Origin: Paraburkholderia hospita
GTDB lineage: Bacteria; Pseudomonadota; Gammaproteobacteria; Burkholderiales; Burkholderiaceae
Assembly (NCBI RefSeq): GCF_002902965.1
Contig: NZ_CP026109.1
Location: 558,001 to 622,000 of the forward strand
DNA: 64,000 bases
Reading direction: 5' to 3'
The translations under genes and the position numbers were made by a program. Positions 18,207-26,860 of this stretch are shown in pieces. The notes under the pieces are model-generated. The model did not search any database, had not been told where the DNA came from, and saw only the letters and a list, made by a program, of their open reading frames with translations. How positions within the stretch are numbered: position 1 is the stretch's first letter; the number at the start of each line of letters is the position of its first letter.

Positions 18207-18854
18207 TTCAGTGGTGGTGTGCTCGCTGCCCATACCTTACAACATGATAACAAGTGCAGCAAGTTCGTTGTATGCGGGATGAACACGTCCTCGCGTTTCC
18301 TCCGCGCGGGCATGCGGCGCCAGTCGTTTCATCGCCTGTTCAGGTAACAGATAGGCCATTCAGCGCAGACGCACCGAATCTTTCACTTACCTTGCATATT
18401 CCTGCCAAATGGGCTTTAATGAGGCTGTACGCATTCCTGATTGTTCAGCCACCCAATCCCTGTTGAAACCATTGCCATGTCTTTCATCCCGAATCCTCTT
18501 CTCACGTCGTGTCCCGTTCCGGCCCAAGCCGGAACGGGCATCGGTTGGCGTCGGAAGACTGGGATTGTGAGACCCCGCTGGAGCCGCGGAGGTCCCGCGG
18601 ACAAGTCAGCACTTCCTTTTGCCCGGCTCTTCGCGTAACACACTACCGCGAAGGCCCGGGCCCCCTACCTCAGCTGGCCGCCTACGACCGTTCACGGTTG
18701 CGACTTTCCTTCAGGACGCCGCGACCTGACGTGCTGCATGCACATGCGTGGGCGAATGACGCATTCCACCGAATCCTCGTTGCGCTGCGAACGTGCGGCC
18801 GTTCGTCGCACGTCCGAGACGCGACGAGGGCCTATGCGAGCAACCGGGAAAACC
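18207..18854. other. Interval without a supported gene
   Basis: About 650 bp. It contains a perfect 11-bp hairpin (CCCGTTCCGGC, loop CCAA) at 18513-18538 without a T-run. Short frames here have no family resemblance. Confidence 0.5.
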
Positions 18855-19235
18855 ATGGAAACGCAAACCAAACGTTCAAACGAAGCGCAGGAGCCTGGTG
18901 CGACACCCGCCATTTCGATCACGCGTCGGGCTGCTGATATACAGGCCATCCTGTTGCAGACGGGACGCAGTGACCCGCTGAACTGTTGCGCTGAATACAA
19001 AGGCTACCGCCTGAATGCCTATGCCAGGCCTACGTCTAGCGAGCTGTATGCGGCCGATCTGGTGATTGGGCGCCCTGGATTTCCATCACGTCACTTCCGC
19101 GCCCTGGACCACTTCTACGACGTGCGGCAAGCCCTGCATTATGCGACCAGATGGGGAAGAATCTGGGTCGACCATCAACTGACGAAAAACACCGGCAACG
19201 TCAGTCGCCTGGACAATCGCGCGCAGCAGTCTTGA
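18855..19235 (+). CDS. Module protein A (hypothetical)
   Basis: This 126-residue soluble protein starts METQTKRSNEAQEPGATPAI. The core is YKGYRLNAYARP, LYAADLVIGRPG, ALDHFYDVRQALHYATRWGR. The alternating strand and helix pattern suggests a small alpha/beta domain. A decayed homologue lies in inverted orientation at 15015-15335. It is followed 34 bp later by protein B. The family is not recognised. Confidence 0.6.
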   Translation: METQTKRSNEAQEPGATPAISITRRAADIQAILLQTGRSDPLNCCAEYKGYRLNAYARPTSSELYAADLVIGRPGFPSRHFRALDHFYDVRQALHYATRWGRIWVDHQLTKNTGNVSRLDNRAQQS

Positions 19236-19269
19236 TGCTTCACTCGACAACATAGGAAGATGATTCGTT

Positions 19270-19635
19270 ATGCATACTATATCAAGATGCAGGAGTGACG
19301 GAACATTGCGCTTCGTGGTTAGGAACCCTTCCGTCCCAACGGCAGCGCTCCTGTACTGGCTGGGAATGCCAGAACCGTCACAGGATGCGAGTTTCAGGGA
19401 GGTCACCCAGCGTTTCAGCTGCCTGATGCAGGTTGTTTTCGCGGATGAGCGTCCCGGCGCGTTTGTCAACCGGAAGGTCGTGCGCGAAGTTGTCCGGTCT
19501 GGCGTAGTTGACCGCCTCGTCTTTTTCGATGATTCGTGGCTGGACGTATGGAATGACAGTCGTTGCGTGGACATCTGTAATCTGCATTCCTGCCGGAGGC
19601 ACACATGTCACTTGCCCGAACCTCTTCATCTATGA
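19270..19635 (+). CDS. Module protein B (hypothetical)
   Basis: This 121-residue protein contains RFVVRNPSVPTAALLYWLGM, TQRFSCLMQVVFADERPGAF and VNRKVVREVVRSGVVDRLVF. It matches the first 75 residues of the gene at 14891 on the other strand. The last 30 residues are Cys/His-rich (CVDICNLHSCRRHTCHL) and overlap the start of the next gene. A very short frame (MIRYAYYIKMQE) starting at 19261 lies over its start and may be a leader. The function is unknown. Confidence 0.55.
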   Translation: MHTISRCRSDGTLRFVVRNPSVPTAALLYWLGMPEPSQDASFREVTQRFSCLMQVVFADERPGAFVNRKVVREVVRSGVVDRLVFFDDSWLDVWNDSRCVDICNLHSCRRHTCHLPEPLHL

Positions 19636-20048
19636 CTGTGAATGCACACGCCGAAGTCCCGCCGATCCTTTCGGAACCCGACATGGATCGCCTCAGGGCA
19701 TGTGTGCTCCTGCCAACGGTGTCGGCCCAGCAGCGCGCGTTGGTGGAAGCACTCGAATCTACAGCCGTTGTTGTCGACCACACCGAGATTCCACCGAACG
19801 TCGTCACGATGAACACGACCGTCCAATGCACAACGGTCGACGGCGCTCACGCACATACGTGGACGTTGGTCTATCCGGACGAGGCGGACTACCTGCGAGG
19901 GCGACTGTCTGTGCTGTCACCTGCCGGCATCGCGTTACTCGGTGCGCGTTGCGGCCAGACCGTGGTATGCCGGCCGCCACGCGGCGTACCGATCCAATAT
20001 GTCATCAGAGAAATCCTGTTGCAGCCGGAGAGCCGGCGCAGGGCGTAG
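19605..20048 (+). CDS. rnk: Rnk-like regulator of nucleoside diphosphate kinase (GreA/GreB C-terminal domain)
   Basis: This 147-residue protein has the Rnk layout: a short N-terminal helical part (ILSEPDMDRLRACVLLPTVS) and a GreA/B-type FKBP-like C-terminal domain (VVTMNTTVQCTTVDGAHAHT, TLVYPDEADYLRGRLSVLSP, AGIALLGARCGQTV). Rnk proteins bind RNA polymerase without having Gre cleavage activity. A more likely start is the ATG at 19632 (MTVNAHAEVPP), which avoids most of the overlap with gene B. It sits in a same-strand cluster with a phasin. Confidence 0.85.
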   Translation: MSLARTSSSMTVNAHAEVPPILSEPDMDRLRACVLLPTVSAQQRALVEALESTAVVVDHTEIPPNVVTMNTTVQCTTVDGAHAHTWTLVYPDEADYLRGRLSVLSPAGIALLGARCGQTVVCRPPRGVPIQYVIREILLQPESRRRA

Positions 20049-20159
20049 CCTGGTGAGTCAGATTCAGATATCGCACCTCGAGACTGACGGAGGGTCCATA
20101 TGTATGGTGCGAACGCGATACTTTTTCCCACAAAGATCCAGATAATCGGAGAGACCGAC

Positions 20160-20357
20160 ATGTTGAGCCCCCATGAATTCGCCACCTTGATGTTAGTCAA
20201 CGCAGCGGCCGACCAGATCGACCCGACCCGCGAAGAGCTTGGCACGTTGCTGAAGCGTCAACTTGTTGCATTCGAACAGCTCGCGTCCGGACGCCAGCGT
20301 CCCCGCCTTACCAGCGCGGGCAACTCCGTGCTTCGAGCCATGGTGCGAACGCGTTGA
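20160..20357 (+). CDS. Small hypothetical protein next to phasin
   Basis: A 65-residue protein with ATG at 20160, preceded by GGAGAG at 7 bases. The sequence MLSPHEFATLMLVNAAADQI, then TREELGTLLKRQLVAFEQLA, is helical and soluble, ending in a basic tail (RQRPRLTSAGNSVLRAMV). It resembles small proteins found beside phasin or stress genes in Burkholderia. Its role is unknown. Confidence 0.7.
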   Translation: MLSPHEFATLMLVNAAADQIDPTREELGTLLKRQLVAFEQLASGRQRPRLTSAGNSVLRAMVRTR

Positions 20358-20589
20358 GCAGGATCCGCCGACGCCCGGTTACCCGGAATCACGCTACCGA
20401 ACGCTTCACCAGCACCGGCACTGCCACGATCTGGCTGTCGATGGCGACTACATGCGCGCGGGGGATCCAGTCGGATCGCCCCTCTGCAAATCGATGGATG
20501 TGACTGCGCATGCTGCGCACCTCGTCGGCCCCGTCACCCGATCCATCGCACGGCCCTAAGCCACGCGAGATCACCCCTGAAGGAGAGAC

Positions 20590-21153
20590 ATGATGCTGTC
20601 CCATGAACAGATTGCTGCAACCCAAAAAGCCTACCTCGACAACCTTTTCAACCTGACCAACGGAATCGTCGAGGGCGCCGACAAGCTGGCCCGGCTGAAC
20701 ATGGAGGCGACCCGGTCGACGCTGGCCGGTCAGCTCGACGGGACGCAGAAGGCGCTTGCCGTCAGGGAACCACAGGAATGGCTGCGGCTGCATGACCGCC
20801 TTGCTGCGCCGACGGCAGAGAGGATCCAGGCCCGGAACCACCAGCTTTTCGAGATCGCAGCGTCGATTCAAGTCGACATTATGCGGTTCGCGCAGGCGCA
20901 GTGGGAAGCGTATGGCCACCGGGTCAGGACACTGGCGGAGGACGTCGCGAAAAGCGCGCCCGTGGGCTCCGGCTCCGCTGTGGCCGCGCTCAATTCCACG
21001 ATCACCGCCACCCGCAAGCTGTATGAAACCCTGCAGGAAACCGGTCGGCGGGCGGTCGAGGTCACCCGAAGCAGCTTCGATGCAGCGGCGATGGCCGTTC
21101 CGGGAACCGCCCGTCGCACGATCGGGCCAGCGAACGAGGCGACGAAGCGATGA
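20590..21153 (+). CDS. Phasin family protein
   Basis: This 187-residue protein is a phasin, coating polyhydroxyalkanoate granules. The N-terminal YLDNLFNLTNGIVEGADKLA and ARLNMEATRSTLAGQL segments and the long amphipathic helices (FEIAASIQVDIMRFAQAQWE; LNSTITATRKLYETLQ) match the family, and the Ala-rich C-terminus is typical. A ribosome-binding site (GGAG) precedes the ATG. No PHA synthase gene is in the window, so it is an accessory phasin, perhaps expressed with Rnk under stress or oxygen limitation. Confidence 0.9.
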   Translation: MMLSHEQIAATQKAYLDNLFNLTNGIVEGADKLARLNMEATRSTLAGQLDGTQKALAVREPQEWLRLHDRLAAPTAERIQARNHQLFEIAASIQVDIMRFAQAQWEAYGHRVRTLAEDVAKSAPVGSGSAVAALNSTITATRKLYETLQETGRRAVEVTRSSFDAAAMAVPGTARRTIGPANEATKR

Positions 21154-21316
21154 CCACGATACCGGCACCACAGACATGGTGCTGAACCCTGCATGTATTG
21201 ACCAGCAGGAGGGGGTGAATGAATGACACGCAAGATCGCCAGAGCGTCTAACGATGCAGCTGACACCCGAGCGAACGACCTGACAGGTCGTCGCCGGGTG
21301 TGGGAAGGAGGTGAAG

Positions 21317-21541
21317 ATGCACGAAAGCTGGGTAAGCATGTTGGTGGGTTTCGCGGTGCTGCTGTTTGCAGTCGTTTTCATGGTCGGCCATTATCGGCTG
21401 GAGCATCGGCGGGCACAGCTGTTGAGGCAGATGGACCGCACGTATCACGGGCACCGCCCTCGCAACCGCCGGTCTATGTGCGATCCGGACGACCCGCAGA
21501 ACAACAACACGAATCCTGCCGGGAAAGCCTATGAACGTTGA
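21317..21541 (+). CDS. Small single-pass membrane protein
   Basis: A 74-residue protein with ATG at 21317 following GGAAGGAGG. One transmembrane helix lies near the N-terminus (WVSMLVGFAVLLFAVVFMVG). A basic cytoplasmic tail follows (HYRLEHRRAQLLRQMDRTYH). The end overlaps the start of the next gene (ATG at 21531). The function is unknown. Confidence 0.6.
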   Translation: MHESWVSMLVGFAVLLFAVVFMVGHYRLEHRRAQLLRQMDRTYHGHRPRNRRSMCDPDDPQNNNTNPAGKAYER

Positions 21542-21914
21542 CCACCATCTGGCGCAGGAACTGGCGCATATCCGCGTCATGATCGCGCAACTCGAACTCC
21601 TGGTTCGTGAAGACGATATACGTTGGACGAACCAGGTGAACTCACCCGACTACTGGCGCGCACGGATCAATGCGATCCTGGCGACGGATCCTCCTGCGCT
21701 CGAACCGCTGTGCGCGCTCGAAGGACTCGATCTTCGTAGCGGCACTGAGGGCCCGTTCGAGGGCGAAGTGGGCCGCGCCCAGTGGTGTAGGGACGACGGT
21801 CTGGCGCCCGCGCCGGGTCATTGGCACGTGCAGTGCGTTGATCAGGAAGTCACGCGGCCGGAGCACAATGCGCTCGCCGCTGACGGCAGTGAGTCGTGCT
21901 CGCGTAGACGATAG
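21531..21914 (+). CDS. Hypothetical protein, possibly with altered C-terminus
   Basis: A 127-residue frame overlaps the preceding gene by 11 bp. Residues 1-60 (NVDHHLAQELAHIRVMIAQL, ELLVREDDIRWTNQVNSPDY, WRARINAILA) look like a genuine small helical protein. The remainder is Gly/Pro/Arg-rich and could be out of frame, so a frameshift near 21690 is possible. Confidence 0.5.
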   Translation: MNVDHHLAQELAHIRVMIAQLELLVREDDIRWTNQVNSPDYWRARINAILATDPPALEPLCALEGLDLRSGTEGPFEGEVGRAQWCRDDGLAPAPGHWHVQCVDQEVTRPEHNALAADGSESCSRRR

Positions 21915-21996
21915 GCATGTCGTACATGGTGACGATTGACGGCGAGCAGATCGCCGCGCCACGCCCCCTACTCTGCCAGGCACAAATGCGACGCAC

Positions 21997-22385
21997 CTAG
22001 ACGGCATGGCTGGTCACCTTTCGCAGCCCGCGCGCGAGCCGTGTGGTGCGTTCGCCGCTGAATCCGGCGTCCGCAAGGCCTGCGCGAACGCGTTGAACCA
22101 GTGCGGCATAGCGGCTTTGCCCCGGCCGTCTTTTGAACTCGCCTGTCCACGATTGCACATTCTTCAGCGAGTCCGCAATCAGCTCGCCGAGCGCACTTTG
22201 ATTGCGCATCGCAACGTCTATGCCGTCCGGCCAGAGGCTCGATCTCGCGGCGACATAGTCGCGTATGAGGGTTCGCGTCGCTGCGTTGATCTCGCTCCAG
22301 TCCTTTGCATCGACCACGACTTCACGCAATACTTTAATATCGTGTTCGATCCGTCGCGCCGGCAGTTCACAAGCATGTTGCTACC
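21997..22385 (-). pseudogene. 5'-truncated hypothetical protein
   Basis: The frame ending at 21997 reads back through DAKDWSEINAATRTLIRDYV and REVVV, then further to ARRIEHDIKVL without meeting an ATG before a stop near 22378-22385. A TTG at 22329 is the only candidate start. The natural protein probably began further upstream, so the gene looks headless. The family is not recognised. Confidence 0.45.
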
Positions 22386-23005
22386 ACTCGTGAGCAAGTG
22401 ATGCGAGACACAGGTTCGACCGACCAACGTTGTATGAGTTGGTGAACTCAGTTTCCGCAAGTGTCCTCATTCCTTCGTGATCGAGGGTCCCAAGCGGGAC
22501 ACCTAGCCCTATCCACAGTAAGCCGAAGACGCGGGTTGGTAATGACGTGTATCGAACTGGGCACTCCATGTCGCATACTCGATATTTTGGATTCGCCTCG
22601 TTCAGTCTCAAGGTCGAATATCAATCGCCGATATCCTGACTTCGCCGCCTTTTCCACGCATAGGGTCGACGGGGGACAGGTCGCGCCGCACCGGTCGACC
22701 GAGGTCTGGTTTCCCCAGCATACGTGAAGGATGAAACGGCGTCGCAGTTCGCCTGTGAGCGGCAAAATGAGTCCGTCAAACGACCGCTCGCCGGAGTGAT
22801 CGCCCGCAACGGAATCAACGAAATGGGTTCGTAAGTCGCGTCTCGGGCGCAATGGTGAAGGGTTCGATCGGAGTTCTCGTCGTCGGGCGGCGATGCGCCC
22901 GACCAAGCTTAACTGAGCGGTGCCGACCTATTCCGTTGAAAAACTCCCCCAGGAGTCGAGTTCTTGGCTGTCCTGGAATCCATCAATCGACGGGAGTGCA
23001 TCGTC
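22386..23005. other. Interval upstream of the IS1182-like element
   Basis: About 620 bp with only short, unsupported frames on both strands. The left end of the IS probably lies in the last 100-150 bp, but no clear inverted repeat partner is present, because the right end is missing. Confidence 0.4.
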
Positions 23006-24163
23006 ATGATGGGCCAGCGAAGCGGCGATCAGGAGCAGCTGTTTTACGTGTTTAACCTGGATGATCACGTTCCGAAAGACCATCTGTTACGCGGCATAGA
23101 TCACTTCTTCGATGCCGGCGACCTCCGTAAGCACATGGCGTCGTTTTACAATCATACGGGATGCCCCTCGGTCGATCCCGAGTTGATGATTCGCATGCTG
23201 ATCGTCGGATACTGCTTCGGCATCCGCTCCGAGCGGCGGCTGTGTGAAGAAGTCCATCTGAATCTCGCGTATCGCTGGTTTTGCCGTCTCGGTCTTGAGG
23301 ATGCCGTTCCGGATCACTCAACATTCTCAAAGTATCGCCATGGGCGATTTCGCGACAGCGATATGCTGCGCCATGTATTCGAATCAGTTTTGCGTCGCTG
23401 CATGAACGAGGGCCTCGTAGGCGGTGAAGGGTTCGCGATCGACGCCAGCGTCATCACAGCCGACGCCAATCGCACCCGTGGCATCGCGGGGACTGAAACA
23501 ATCGACTGGAGTCGCGGCGAAGGACCGAGCCGTGCGGTGCGCGAGTATCTGGCGACGCTCGATGAGAACGACACTGATGCGCAGGTGGTAGAAGCATCGC
23601 AGGAACCCGCTACACAGCCAAAGAACATTTCGCTGACCGATCCGGCTGCACGCTGGACCGCAGCACCCGGTGCCCCGGCGTTCTACGCCTACTCGATCAA
23701 CTACCTGATTGATCTTCATGCGGGAATCATCATGGATGTCGAGGCCACACCCGCATACCGCACACAGGAGGTCGACTCGACCAGGACCATGATTGACCGG
23801 GTCGAGCAGCGCTTCCGCCTCAAACCTCAACAGCTGGTGGGTGATACTGCTTATGGCACCGCGTCGATGCTTGCCTGGATCATCAATGACAAGGCGATCG
23901 AGCCGCATGTTCCGGTCTGGAAGAAAAGGGCGCGTAGCGACGAGACGTTCTCGAACAGCGATTTCCAATGGTTCGAGCAAAGCAATGAATATCGCTGCCC
24001 CGCTGGACATGCACTGCGTAGCGAACGTCGTCGATTCAGAAATCCGCGCACGCATATCACCAAGGCCAAAACGGTCGTCTATCGATCAAGCCAGTTGGAC
24101 TGCGCTGGATGCTTGAATACAGCATCGCGGCTCGCGATCGCCCATGCGATTTGTCTTATATAG
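23006..24163 (+). pseudogene. IS1182-family transposase, C-terminally truncated
   Basis: The frame starts MMGQRSGDQEQLFYVFNLDD. The N-terminal domain (DHLLRGIDHFFDAGDLRKHM) is followed by IRMLIVGYCFGIRSERRLCE, then VPDHSTFSKYRHGRF. The first two catalytic Asp regions are present (FAIDASVITADANR; VGDTAYGTASMLAW). After residue 375 or so (DCAGC) the sequence switches to unrelated codons and stops, so the last part with the catalytic Glu is missing. The enzyme should be inactive. Confidence 0.85.
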
Positions 24164-24399
24164 TCTTTACCTGTCAACCTGGCAGTTCCGTTTGGAATGC
24201 AGTAGTACAAATCATATGTCCAATGCAACTTCTCTGGGAAGAAGTTGGAATGGGATGTTAGTCCCTCCTTGGGCGGAATGACTTCGGCCTGGATTTCAGA
24301 CCTCCCGATACTCACACCCGGGGTCCAAAGCCGAAAACGGAGCACGAAAGCGCGATTTTCAGCGCAGCCCAGAGCAGCCATATCCGTCCACATGATCAA
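24079..24399 (-). other. Unassigned remnant between IS1182 fragment and lipoprotein
   Basis: A 106-residue frame starts MIMWTDMAALGC and includes PPKEGLTSHSNFFPEKLHWT and YDLYYC. The YDLYY motif recalls bacterial sugar transferases, but the rest does not support the call. The end of the frame overlaps the truncated transposase. It may be a decayed gene cut by the IS. Confidence 0.25.
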
Positions 24400-24532
24400 T
24401 CTTTCGTATCAGCGTGTCGACCTCGATATGAGGGAAGTAGTCCCGGCACACCTCGTCGATTGGGATGATGGCTTTGGCTCCATACTGGGCCATGAGGATG
24501 AAGGCGGTGTTCATGCGCACCTTGCGTGAAAT

Positions 24533-24817
24533 TCAGCGGCCGTGACCACCTCCGTGCCCGCCATGTCCGCCGCCCCCGCGTCCTCCGCCTCCCCAGTTTC
24601 CTCCGCCATGGCCACGCCAACCGTGATGGAAATCGCCGTGACCATGTCGGTGGTCCCATCCACCGCCACCCCATATATTGACGGTGCCATAGCCAAACGC
24701 CGGCACGTACTCTGGTCCATAAGCACCATACCCTGAATCGGCGTAGCCGTAGCCCGGGTACGCGACACAACCTGATAAGACGCCCACCAGTCCGAAGACC
24801 GCGATCAGCTTAACCAT
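24533..24817 (-). CDS. Gly/His-rich lipoprotein
   Basis: A 94-residue protein with signal MVKLIAVFGLVGVLSGC (lipobox LSGC) and a strong GGGAGG ribosome-binding site. The mature N-terminal part is Tyr/Gly-rich (YPGYGYADSGYGAYGPEY); the C-terminal half is Gly/His repeats (WDHRHGHGDFHHGWRGHGGG). The histidine density suggests metal binding. It resembles the small lipoprotein at 44779. Confidence 0.8.
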   Translation of the reverse strand: MVKLIAVFGLVGVLSGCVAYPGYGYADSGYGAYGPEYVPAFGYGTVNIWGGGGWDHRHGHGDFHHGWRGHGGGNWGGGGRGGGGHGGHGGGHGR

Positions 24818-24958
24818 GTTTCTGTACCTCCCTCAATGATGAGAGCGGTGGCGAAAGGCAGAAGTTCGAGTGGGAATTGTGTCCGCTTATTACCGTGCTG
24901 ACGGGGCTCCGTGCGTGCTAACTGAGCGGCTATAGTTTGGTGGAAGGCGGCAGAAGAG

Positions 24959-25276
24959 CTAAAGGCCCCAGATAATGTCCGCATCGCTCTTGCGCGCTTC
25001 GCGCATCATGTCCAGAAAGGGCCACGCACGTTGCGAAAGTCGGTTACGCGACTCGCGGTGATTGTCGGCAGAACAGTGCAACGGTTCTAGCGTCTCCTCT
25101 GCTTTCGCGTCGGCCAAGATCGCCGCTTCCAGCCGCCCGATTGCACCGGGCAGTTCATCGTGCATGATGACGCCACGGGTGTCGAGTCGCTTTCCAATCA
25201 AACCCAGTAGGTATTGAGCGAGATCCCGAAGCATGACCACATCCGGAGACGCCCTCGATTGAAATGTAATTAGCAT
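24959..25276 (-). CDS. DUF1840 family protein
   Basis: This 105-residue protein matches the DUF1840 pattern: MLITFQSRASPDVVMLRDLA at the start, LGLIGKRLDTRGVIMHDELP in the middle, then LSQRAWPFLDMMREARKSDA near the end. It is cytoplasmic with no known activity and is found widely in beta-proteobacteria. The start at 25276 is preceded by AAAGGAG. Confidence 0.85.
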   Translation of the reverse strand: MLITFQSRASPDVVMLRDLAQYLLGLIGKRLDTRGVIMHDELPGAIGRLEAAILADAKAEETLEPLHCSADNHRESRNRLSQRAWPFLDMMREARKSDADIIWGL

Positions 25277-25390
25277 GATGGCTCCTTTGGAAAGACATAC
25301 GACAACCGCCTCGCCGATCGGACTCTTTCGCGCATTATCTTATGAAGTAATCCGCAATCCATAGCTCCGCCTCGACTCGCCCATCGCTAT

Positions 25391-25413
25391 TTTATATCAT
25401 GACGTGATATAAA
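25391..25413. promoter_or_regulatory. Palindromic operator upstream of the DUF2934 gene
   Basis: TTTATATCA and TGATATAAA arms flank TGACG. The core TATCATGACGTGATA (25394-25408) differs by only two bases from the palindrome at 26555-26569. It lies 175 bp before the DUF2934 start. The surroundings are AT-rich relative to the window. Confidence 0.6.
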
Positions 25414-25587
25414 CAAACGAGGATTGAGTCCACTCTACGGCACCGTTGTTCCCGCTCAGTGCAGCCGCGACGGACAGACGCTCGTCGCTTGTCCCACCAT
25501 CGCCGGCTTGTTGTCCGATTCTTTCACCCGTCCCCCGACGACCATGCGCGCCGGTTCCGCGCATCGCAACTGCCTGGAGTTACTGAA

Positions 25588-25770
25588 ATGAGCGAAATCA
25601 CTTTGGAAGAAAAAATCCGCGTGCGCGCTTTCGCACTGTGGCAACAGGACGGTAGCCTCGAAGGATGCGCAGATGAGTACTGGCACATGGCCCGCGTGCT
25701 CGTCGAAAAGGAGATGGCCGCCCCTGGCGCGGCCCAGACTGGTGATCCGGAAGTCCCTGCGCCGGTCTGA
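25588..25770 (+). CDS. DUF2934 domain protein
   Basis: A 60-residue protein: MSEITLEEKIRVRAFALWQQ, then EGCADEYWHMARVLVEKEM. This is the DUF2934 motif (R-x-R-A-x-x-L-W, then D-E-Y-W). These are small cytoplasmic proteins with no assigned activity. The ATG at 25588 fits the family start. A long in-frame upstream extension to 25459 is basic and not family-like. Confidence 0.85.
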   Translation: MSEITLEEKIRVRAFALWQQDGSLEGCADEYWHMARVLVEKEMAAPGAAQTGDPEVPAPV

Positions 25771-25832
25771 ATCGTCGCTGGGGCATAGTCGCGTCGTTGT
25801 ACTCTGGCCCGGTCATCGCCGCTCGCGCCCAC

Positions 25833-26010
25833 TCAGGCGTGACCACGTGTGAGCGTCGGACGGGTGTTCACCAGTGCGATGTGGGAAAACGCCTGCGGGC
25901 CGTTTCCGACGAGTCGACGTGAATGAGGCGCAGCCCTTTGGGGAAGCGTTGCGCCGTCGTCGCCATACATAGACCAGGGGTAACCCTGCCTGCCAAACCG
26001 GACCGGTTCG
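25833..26010 (-). pseudogene. Possible glycoside hydrolase family 15 C-terminal remnant
   Basis: GNGPQAFSHIALVNTRPTLT near 25840-25900 resembles the conserved GNFPQAFSHIxLIN end of GH15 (glucoamylase/trehalase) proteins. The upstream sequence QRFPKGLRL is in another frame. Only the tail survives. Confidence 0.35.
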
Positions 26011-26051
26011 CGCTCCGTGGACACGGGTTACCAAAGACTTTGCGGGGCTTC

Positions 26052-26276
26052 CTATCGACGCCTGTGGTAGAGCTCGCGCGCGCCATAGACGGCCGAAATC
26101 GCGCCAACAAGCACGGCGGCCACCGCCAGCGAGTCGTCGACCCCATCCGGCCTGGACATCATCGGTGCAAGACACCAGATCCCCACACCGACAGCGCACA
26201 TGAACAGGCCGAAGATTAGTCCCCAAACCGGACCAGCCTTGCCCGGATGAAGTTTGTGAGTCATCTTCATTTTCAT
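26052..26276 (-). CDS. Small two-helix membrane protein
   Basis: A 74-residue protein with a basic N-terminus (MKMKMTHKLHPGKAG), two hydrophobic helices (WGLIFGLFMCAVGVGIWCLA; LAVAAVLVGAISAVYGA) and a short basic end (RELYHRRR). The function is unknown. It lies divergently from the UspA gene pair, sharing the 26277-26631 intergenic region with the palindromic operator. Confidence 0.7.
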   Translation of the reverse strand: MKMKMTHKLHPGKAGPVWGLIFGLFMCAVGVGIWCLAPMMSRPDGVDDSLAVAAVLVGAISAVYGARELYHRRR

Positions 26277-26631
26277 CTCCCCGCCCGCCTTCCCTCCTCA
26301 TTTCGTCCCACCAGCATTTCTCTTCTGACAACATACTCGGCTACGTGGACGGGAACAAGCAGAACAAGATCTCTTGAAATCTACATCGTGTGCTGCGGTA
26401 CACACGAAAATCAACGGTAAGAACGGTCCGACGCGCGCCCGGCTGCCACCGACGAGACCGCGCGAAACTCATAGCCAGTGCACCAGCCACTGCGGCAGGA
26501 ACAATCTGCGCGGCAATCGGGTGAAAATTTCCGGATACCTATCATGTGTACATGTATCACGTCGTGATATATATTGTTACTGTAGAAATCCAATGACTGC
26601 TCGTCAAGCGTTTGCGCCGAGGGAGGACATC
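26277..26631. promoter_or_regulatory. Divergent intergenic region with palindromic operator at 26555-26569
   Basis: The 355-bp region separates two divergent small membrane protein genes. Near its right end TATCACGTCGTGATA (26555-26569) is a near-perfect palindrome, preceded by the near-palindrome CATGTGTACATG (26543-26554). The sequence matches the site at 25394-25408 with two differences. It lies 63 bp before the start at 26632, a good operator position. Confidence 0.6.
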
Positions 26632-26817
26632 ATGGTTATTGACAGTGACTTCGAGGTCGGATATCTCGTTGTAGTTTTTGCACTGCTAGGCGTAATTCTG
26701 ATTGGAGGCCTTCTGAGCGCCGCGCACCTGGAACGGTGTCATCCCAAACTGATAGGCGCGGTGCTCGGTGCGCTGCTCGGTGTCGCCGTCATCGAGGTCG
26801 TCCCGCTCTTTACTTGA
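26632..26817 (+). CDS. Small two-helix membrane protein upstream of uspA
   Basis: A 61-residue protein with ATG at 26632 after GGGAGGA. Two transmembrane helices are visible (YLVVVFALLGVILIGGLLSA; LIGAVLGALLGVAVIEVVPL). The short loop HLERCHPK contains one Cys and two His. It is 43 bp upstream of the UspA gene and probably co-transcribed under the 26555 palindrome. The function is unknown. Confidence 0.7.
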   Translation: MVIDSDFEVGYLVVVFALLGVILIGGLLSAAHLERCHPKLIGAVLGALLGVAVIEVVPLFT

Positions 26818-26860
26818 GCGCAATGAGCCGGTGGACAACCGTACCTCGTGGACCCGAAGA

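Noticed and set aside
18513..18538. Hairpin as a rho-independent terminator
   Set aside because: The stem is perfect but no T-run follows on either strand and no gene ends next to it.
20389..21381. 330-codon minus-strand frame over the phasin gene
   Set aside because: The phasin protein on the plus strand is unmistakable; the minus frame is shadow coding, although its last 40 residues look somewhat protein-like.
25391..25413. FNR/ANR-type oxygen-regulator box
   Set aside because: The half-site order (TATCA...TGATA) is the reverse of TTGAT...ATCAA; the site is treated as an unknown operator.
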